Shown piece after piece: positions 30,913 through 31,851 of a stretch of 31,851 bases of DNA. The stretch covers positions 254,687 to 286,537 of the forward strand of contig KN817562.1 in the NCBI GenBank assembly GCA_000827495.1, read 5' to 3'. The DNA comes from Hypholoma sublateritium FD-334 SS-4 (Eukaryota > Basidiomycota > Agaricomycetes > Agaricales > Strophariaceae). The notes beneath the pieces were generated by a model. It saw only the letters and a list, made by a program, of their open reading frames with translations, was not told the origin of the DNA and made no database searches. The position numbers and the translations under genes are program-made. Positions within the stretch are counted from its first letter, which is position 1; each line of letters opens with the position of its first letter.

Positions 30913-31851
30913 TTACGCTTGAACTGGTGTTAATCCACGGGGATCTTCCCCAATTGCCTCCATGAACTTCTCAAAAGTTATTAAACCACCGCACGTTTCT
31001 TTGTCAAGGCTGTCAGTTTCGAAACGGTGAGCTTTGTACATATTAAACCCCCGGTAGAACATGCGATGCAGTGGTATAACCCACTCAGCCCATAGACTGT
31101 CCCATTGCTCGAGCACGGACATTTCCAGCACATCGAGGCCATCCTCGTCAAAGATATCGATCTTGGCGGAGTGTACTTGGTTTGCGTCGACATGTCCCCA
31201 GAACTGTAGCCCAGAGACTGCGAGCGGCTTGACCAGTTTCCCTTTCTCAAGGTTGTAATGAGTGGCTGCCCAGATCAAAATATAGAAGAATGATTCTAGG
31301 TCATAGCGATAGAGATGGTATTTGGGACTGGTCGCTTCATTTGCAAATCGACCCTTGGGAGTTTTCTTTGGCGATATAGGAGAAGCGTTTTGTGCTCGTT
31401 TCAGATGGATGACAAGGTCGAGGGCCATGAAAGGAAGCGTTCCAGTAATACGAGGATACTGGTGAGCGTCGAGCCAAATTTTGCCATCAGGGCCGAGCTC
31501 AGAAGCCATTTCGAAGTCGGTGACGATTCCGCGAGATGGTGCTGCCTTTTGGACTTCCGGAAACATGCCTCTGTCCGTGACGCCTGGTTGATAGATCATC
31601 AAATTGTTTTCACTAATATCGCGGTGCAGGACTTTCCCCGTGTTCCAGGCGTGATAATGGCCTGGCAAAGCGCATAAGATATGTGTGATAGACGCGCAGA
31701 AGTGTGGTTGCTTACATTCAAGGCATCCGAGAAAGATCCGTTTGAATTCAGCGACGGACTCTGCGTGCCAGAGATTCTTAAATCGGTGGGTAGCGAGGAC
31801 ATGAAGAGAGCGATGCTCAGTCTCAAGCATGACGTCCGTACATCCTTTCAC
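30913..31851 (-). CDS. FunK1-type kinase, tandem copy B, 5' part outside window
   Basis: C-lobe of a second tandem FunK1 kinase, running off the right edge. It has the same 54-nt intron (31715-31662) joining LGCLEC to HYHAWNTGK. The catalytic loop is VLHRDISENN. The DFG-equivalent is IVTDFEMAS, with Glu as third residue where copy A has Asp. LPFMALDL, YRYDLESFFYILIWAA and ITFEKFMEA follow. Over the shared 253 bp at its 5' side it differs from copy A at only four bases, but the rest of the protein matches copy A at roughly two thirds of positions by eye. The stop codon (30913-30915) sits at the position equivalent to copy A's. Whether the frameshift of copy A is also present here cannot be seen. 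Confidence 0.82.
   Translation of the reverse strand: MKGCTDVMLETEHRSLHVLATHRFKNLWHAESVAEFKRIFLGCLECKQPHFCASITHILCALPGHYHAWNTGKVLHRDISENNLMIYQPGVTDRGMFPEVQKAAPSRGIVTDFEMASELGPDGKIWLDAHQYPRITGTLPFMALDLVIHLKRAQNASPISPKKTPKGRFANEATSPKYHLYRYDLESFFYILIWAATHYNLEKGKLVKPLAVSGLQFWGHVDANQVHSAKIDIFDEDGLDVLEMSVLEQWDSLWAEWVIPLHRMFYRGFNMYKAHRFETDSLDKETCGGLITFEKFMEAIGEDPRGLTPVQA

Overview
This window is nuclear DNA of a filamentous basidiomycete, probably an agaricomycete. The signs are genes split by many short GT-AG introns (47-77 nt, one of 170 nt), FunK1-type fungal kinases, CACTA-like and Tc1/mariner-like DNA transposons, and paralogous hexose transporters. Both window edges cut through repeated genes, as at the ends of a repeat-limited contig. 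No rRNA, tRNA or CRISPR was seen.

Layout. (1) 1-7634 (+) is a multicopy block dotted with single N bases: the 3' part of a CACTA/tnp2-type transposase broken by a 7-nt insertion, a 933-residue FunK1 kinase, and a coiled-coil protein of unknown function. All three are on one strand with gaps of only 112 and 228 bp. (2) 8077-16083 (-) is low-copy DNA with three co-oriented, intron-rich genes: a BBE-type FAD-linked oxidase (15 exons), a secreted alpha/beta hydrolase (4 exons) and an MFS hexose transporter (18 exons). (3) 16084-19298 is a GC-rich intergenic region with no convincing gene. (4) 19299-20465 (-) is an intronless, very GC-rich cyclin. (5) 21140-24919 is a complete-looking 3.78-kb Tc1/mariner element with ~70-bp terminal inverted repeats and TA target duplications. 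It holds a DD35E transposase and a large second gene that converge on each other. (6) 25665-27549 (+) is a second hexose transporter with only 6 exons, paralogous to the one in (2). (7) 28683-31851 (-) holds two tandem FunK1 kinases of another subfamily; the outer one runs off the window.

How the genes work together. The oxidase and hydrolase look secreted, and the two transporters would import sugars, so the unique part may serve extracellular substrate oxidation and uptake; this is inference from families. The rest is mobile or duplicating DNA.

Most notable results. The Tc1/mariner element carries a ~636-codon passenger gene fitted tightly between its repeats. The single-N positions fall only in the two transposon blocks and mostly in CpG-compatible contexts, as expected for collapsed repeat copies that differ by methyl-CpG decay. 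The tandem kinases are ~98% identical over one 253-bp stretch but only about two-thirds identical in the remaining protein, which suggests gene conversion.
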